From the NCBI GenBank assembly GCA_033675265.1, contig JAUJYZ010000145.1, forward strand, positions 53,501 to 117,500: a stretch of DNA of 64,000 nucleotides. The letters are read 5' to 3'. The notes under the pieces were generated by a model. That model had not been told where the DNA came from. It made no database searches and was given only the letters and a program-made list of their open reading frames with translations. Shown here in pieces: positions 61,501 to 64,000 of the stretch. The position numbers and the translations under genes were made by a program. The stretch comes from Actinostola sp. cb2023. Lineage: Eukaryota > Cnidaria > Anthozoa > Actiniaria > Actinostolidae. The first letter of the stretch is position 1, and each line of letters begins with the position of its first letter.

Positions 61501-63725
61501 AACGAAGGTGATTAACATATTGTGGATGGTGCAATGCAGACATTGATGACAGGGATATGATAGTGAGACAAGTGATAGGAGAATGGAATGGATTACTGAC
61601 GGTGCATTGTAGGTGGTGTCATTAAACAACAACAACAACAACAATCCGAAAGCTTGACACCAATAAAAGAAGGTTGATGAAGCAAGTTTAACACTAGAAC
61701 GTACAACAACTTTATTTGTGCTCTCTTGTAGATTACAGATGAGTAGAATGAAGTATATAATTCAGTATAGTAAAAAATGAGCACAGCTATGATATAGCTA
61801 AAGAACAATCGAGTTAAGTAGCTATGGTCAGTCAGTTACAGTTAGTGCTTTGATATGACAAAATGTATTTATAAATCGGAGAAGGGGGGGGAGGGGGGGA
61901 CACTTTTAGCCAAAAACATATCAAGAAATCCCCCATTAAAGTGTGCTGTTGCTCGGCCAGCTTTCCTATGTCCATATTTGGGCATTGTACTTACCATATT
62001 TGGAAACCCTGTAAATATTTTTCGCTTAAAAGTACGATTTTTATCGGAAAATCCATCCAAACTTACAGCAAATCGAGTAAATAAATGTAAACATTGTCCT
62101 CCATTTTGTAACACGGCCAAAAAGACTGGGAAACCCATATCAAGCTTTCCAGCGTTGAATGCGGCTACATTCCATTTTGAAGTGATGACAAGATCGATTC
62201 CTTATATAGAAACCAAGTTGTCAAAAATCCGTCATCGCCTCGTCAGACTCGGAGTAAATCTTGATCGACCTCTACTCCTAGATTTGTCTCGAATGACAAA
62301 ATAATATCAGGCGATCCGCTTTCGCAATGGAGAAAACTTGTCAAGAACACGCAATTCTTTGTCAACTATGCTGACCATTCGAATTCTGCGCTTGAAACTT
62401 TCATAAAGGAAGAAAAACAAGAAAAACTACTTGGCCTTCGGTCATTCGTTTCTAGGTTAAACAAGTATAACGATGACAGACAAGATGACTTATCTCAAGT
62501 ACCATCATTGAAAGTATTCGACACGGTAAAGCTTGATATGTAACACAGGAAGACCGGTAAACTCGTGCCCAGTCCCCGTAGCTGGTCTACGTAAAAAGCA
62601 CAGATTTCTTGATATGGGTTGTCACAGTACGTTGTCGGATATATACTAGTAATACTAGTATATCCGTCTAGTGACGTCACTGACACCTCTAAAGATTCAT
62701 ATAAAATGTATTACTTCCCATGCGAACTTTGAGATTATTTCAGTGAAGTTTCAGCTAAATCAAATTTTGAACGATTTACGTACTAGTCCCCCTTTAAACT
62801 AATTTTAAGATCCTGGACGAAACACTTGAGAACTCCCTCCCTCCCCCCGTACAATGTTGAGCACCGGAGGATACCTTTTGTACATATGAAAAATTGGTAA
62901 AACGGGGAACGGCCTATGGTCCAAAAGCCACTAATTACTCGGTGGGCTCCCTGTGGCACGCCGAGTTGAGAAATGGGTTTTCTGTTTCTTATGGCCACAA
63001 ATCGCCAACCGGGTACCAAGGCGCATGCGCTCTGTGCCGCTGAGGAAACCGAAGGCTCATTGCTGAAGCCCACCGAGTGAACGCTTATAGAGCGTCTTGT
63101 TGTAATTAAGATTTTGCTATTTTAAGATGAATTTTTAATTCTCAACTACTTTTGCACACGATTTTATAAAATAACTATGATATAACGCGCGCTCTGATTG
63201 GCCAAAGGATGCGTATTCCGCGTGCTTTATGAGAGCACACAGCACGCGCGCGCAGATATTCAAACTTTTTTGTAACGAACAAAATTGAAAACTTGCCTTA
63301 AAATCATAATTGTATTTTATAAAAAAAATAGAAAACTTGCCTGCTGTGCTATGTGAAGATTTATAGCACTTGGGGACTGATCAGAACACTCGAGAAGTGT
63401 TGAGAAGCACTCCGCTACGCGCCGTGCTTCTCTTAACACTTCGATTCTCTCATGTTCTGATCAGTCCCCGCGTGCTATAAATCTGCACATAGCATGCGCG
63501 CTCGTTTTCTATTTCTTCAGTACAGCTTGTACATGTTCAGCTTGTACATGCTGTCAGAAAATGAAACCGTAATATAGAATAGATAAAGATCTAATACTAA
63601 TGGCATACGAATAGAATCTATATCAAGGGATCAATCAGTTATCAATACACATTGTTTTTACACTTTCTTTTAATGTAAATAGACTGTTTATATTATAAGT
63701 ACGATTCGCACAACCAAAAACATTC
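61501..63725. other. No supportable gene
   Basis: It contains a CAA run (61626-61643), a G-rich tract (61884-61901), a small inverted pair CTCGGTGGGCT/AGCCCACCGAG (62938-63080) and a hairpin at 63340-63510. The 149-codon ORF at 61855-62304 shows no recognisable domain and I do not support it. Confidence 0.55.
63340..63510. mobile_element. Fold-back element
   Basis: GCTATGTGAAGATTTATAGC and GGGGACTGATCAGAACA are mirrored by TGTTCTGATCAGTCCCC and GCTATAAATCTGCACATAGC, about 75 bp per arm. Confidence 0.8.
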
Positions 63726-63728
63726 ACA

Positions 63729-64000
63729 GTCAAGTCAAGTCAAGTCAAGGTAAGTCAAGTCAAGGTAAGCCAAGTCATGTCAAGGTAAGTCAAGTCATGC
63801 CAAGTCAAGGTAAGTCAAGTCATGTCAAGGTAAGTCAAGTCATATCAAGTCAAGGTAAGTCAAGTCAAGGTAAGTCAAGTCAAGGTAAGCCAAGTCATGT
63901 CAAGGTAAGTCAAGTCATGCCAAGTCAAGGTAAGTCAAGTCATGTCAAGGTAAGTCAAGTCATGCCAAGTCAAGGTAAGTCAAGTCATATCAAGTCAAGG
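63729..64000. repeat. AAGTC/CAAGGT satellite running off the window
   Basis: Short units AAGTC, AAGGT and ATGTC are arranged in a higher-order pattern of about 60-120 bp (CAAGTCATGTCAAGGTAAGT recurs). The array continues past 64000, so its length is unknown. Confidence 0.95.

Noticed and set aside
61855..62304. 149-codon ORF near the right end
   Set aside because: No recognisable motif, it begins in a G-rich repeat, and there is no exon-like context.

Overview
This is animal genomic DNA: spliced genes with GT-AG introns, LINE, Penelope, hAT and Mutator-like debris, many fold-back MITEs and very dense micro- and minisatellites. The gene set (folliculin, a CARD-helicase RIG-I-like receptor, a factor B-like CCP/vWFA/protease gene) and the repeat style suggest a marine invertebrate. 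My best guess is an anthozoan cnidarian; this is inference, not proof. There are no bacterial operons or CRISPR arrays.

Layout. (1) 1-3081 (+): part of folliculin (FLCN), interrupted by a hAT MITE and a 650-bp AGT repeat; its C-terminal DENN exons are not found. (2) 3.1-24.6 kb: a repeat and transposon nest. It holds segmental copies carrying a degraded piece of the PTRH1 last exon, a 105-bp minisatellite and exon 1 of a small secreted-protein family. One three-exon member of that family looks intact (13465-14614, -). A nested tower of elements at 15.3-23.5 kb includes a 3.6-kb Mutator-like element and a composite-transposon-like unit with a 10-bp target duplication. (3) 24.6-28.96 kb: PTRH1 (-) and DNLZ (+), both implied mitochondrial, start 53 bp apart. 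(4) 30.06-43.0 kb: a small CARD gene (-) and a RIG-I/MDA5-like receptor (+) start 472 bp apart around a region with an ISRE, kB-like motifs and a TATA box. (5) 44.5-53.25 kb (-): a complement factor B-like gene with signal peptide, two CCPs, vWFA and a trypsin-like domain whose catalytic His and Ser are replaced. (6) 57.6-61.5 kb (+): an unrecognised gene with a MGCG acylation-type N-terminus and a tandem decapeptide repeat broken by frameshifts. (7) 61.5-64 kb: no supported gene, ending in a satellite that leaves the window.

The RLR, CARD and factor B genes form an innate-immunity neighbourhood. The most unusual feature is that three exons in it (two in the RLR, one in the factor B gene) have their exon end plus 5' splice site copied in tandem into the following intron.
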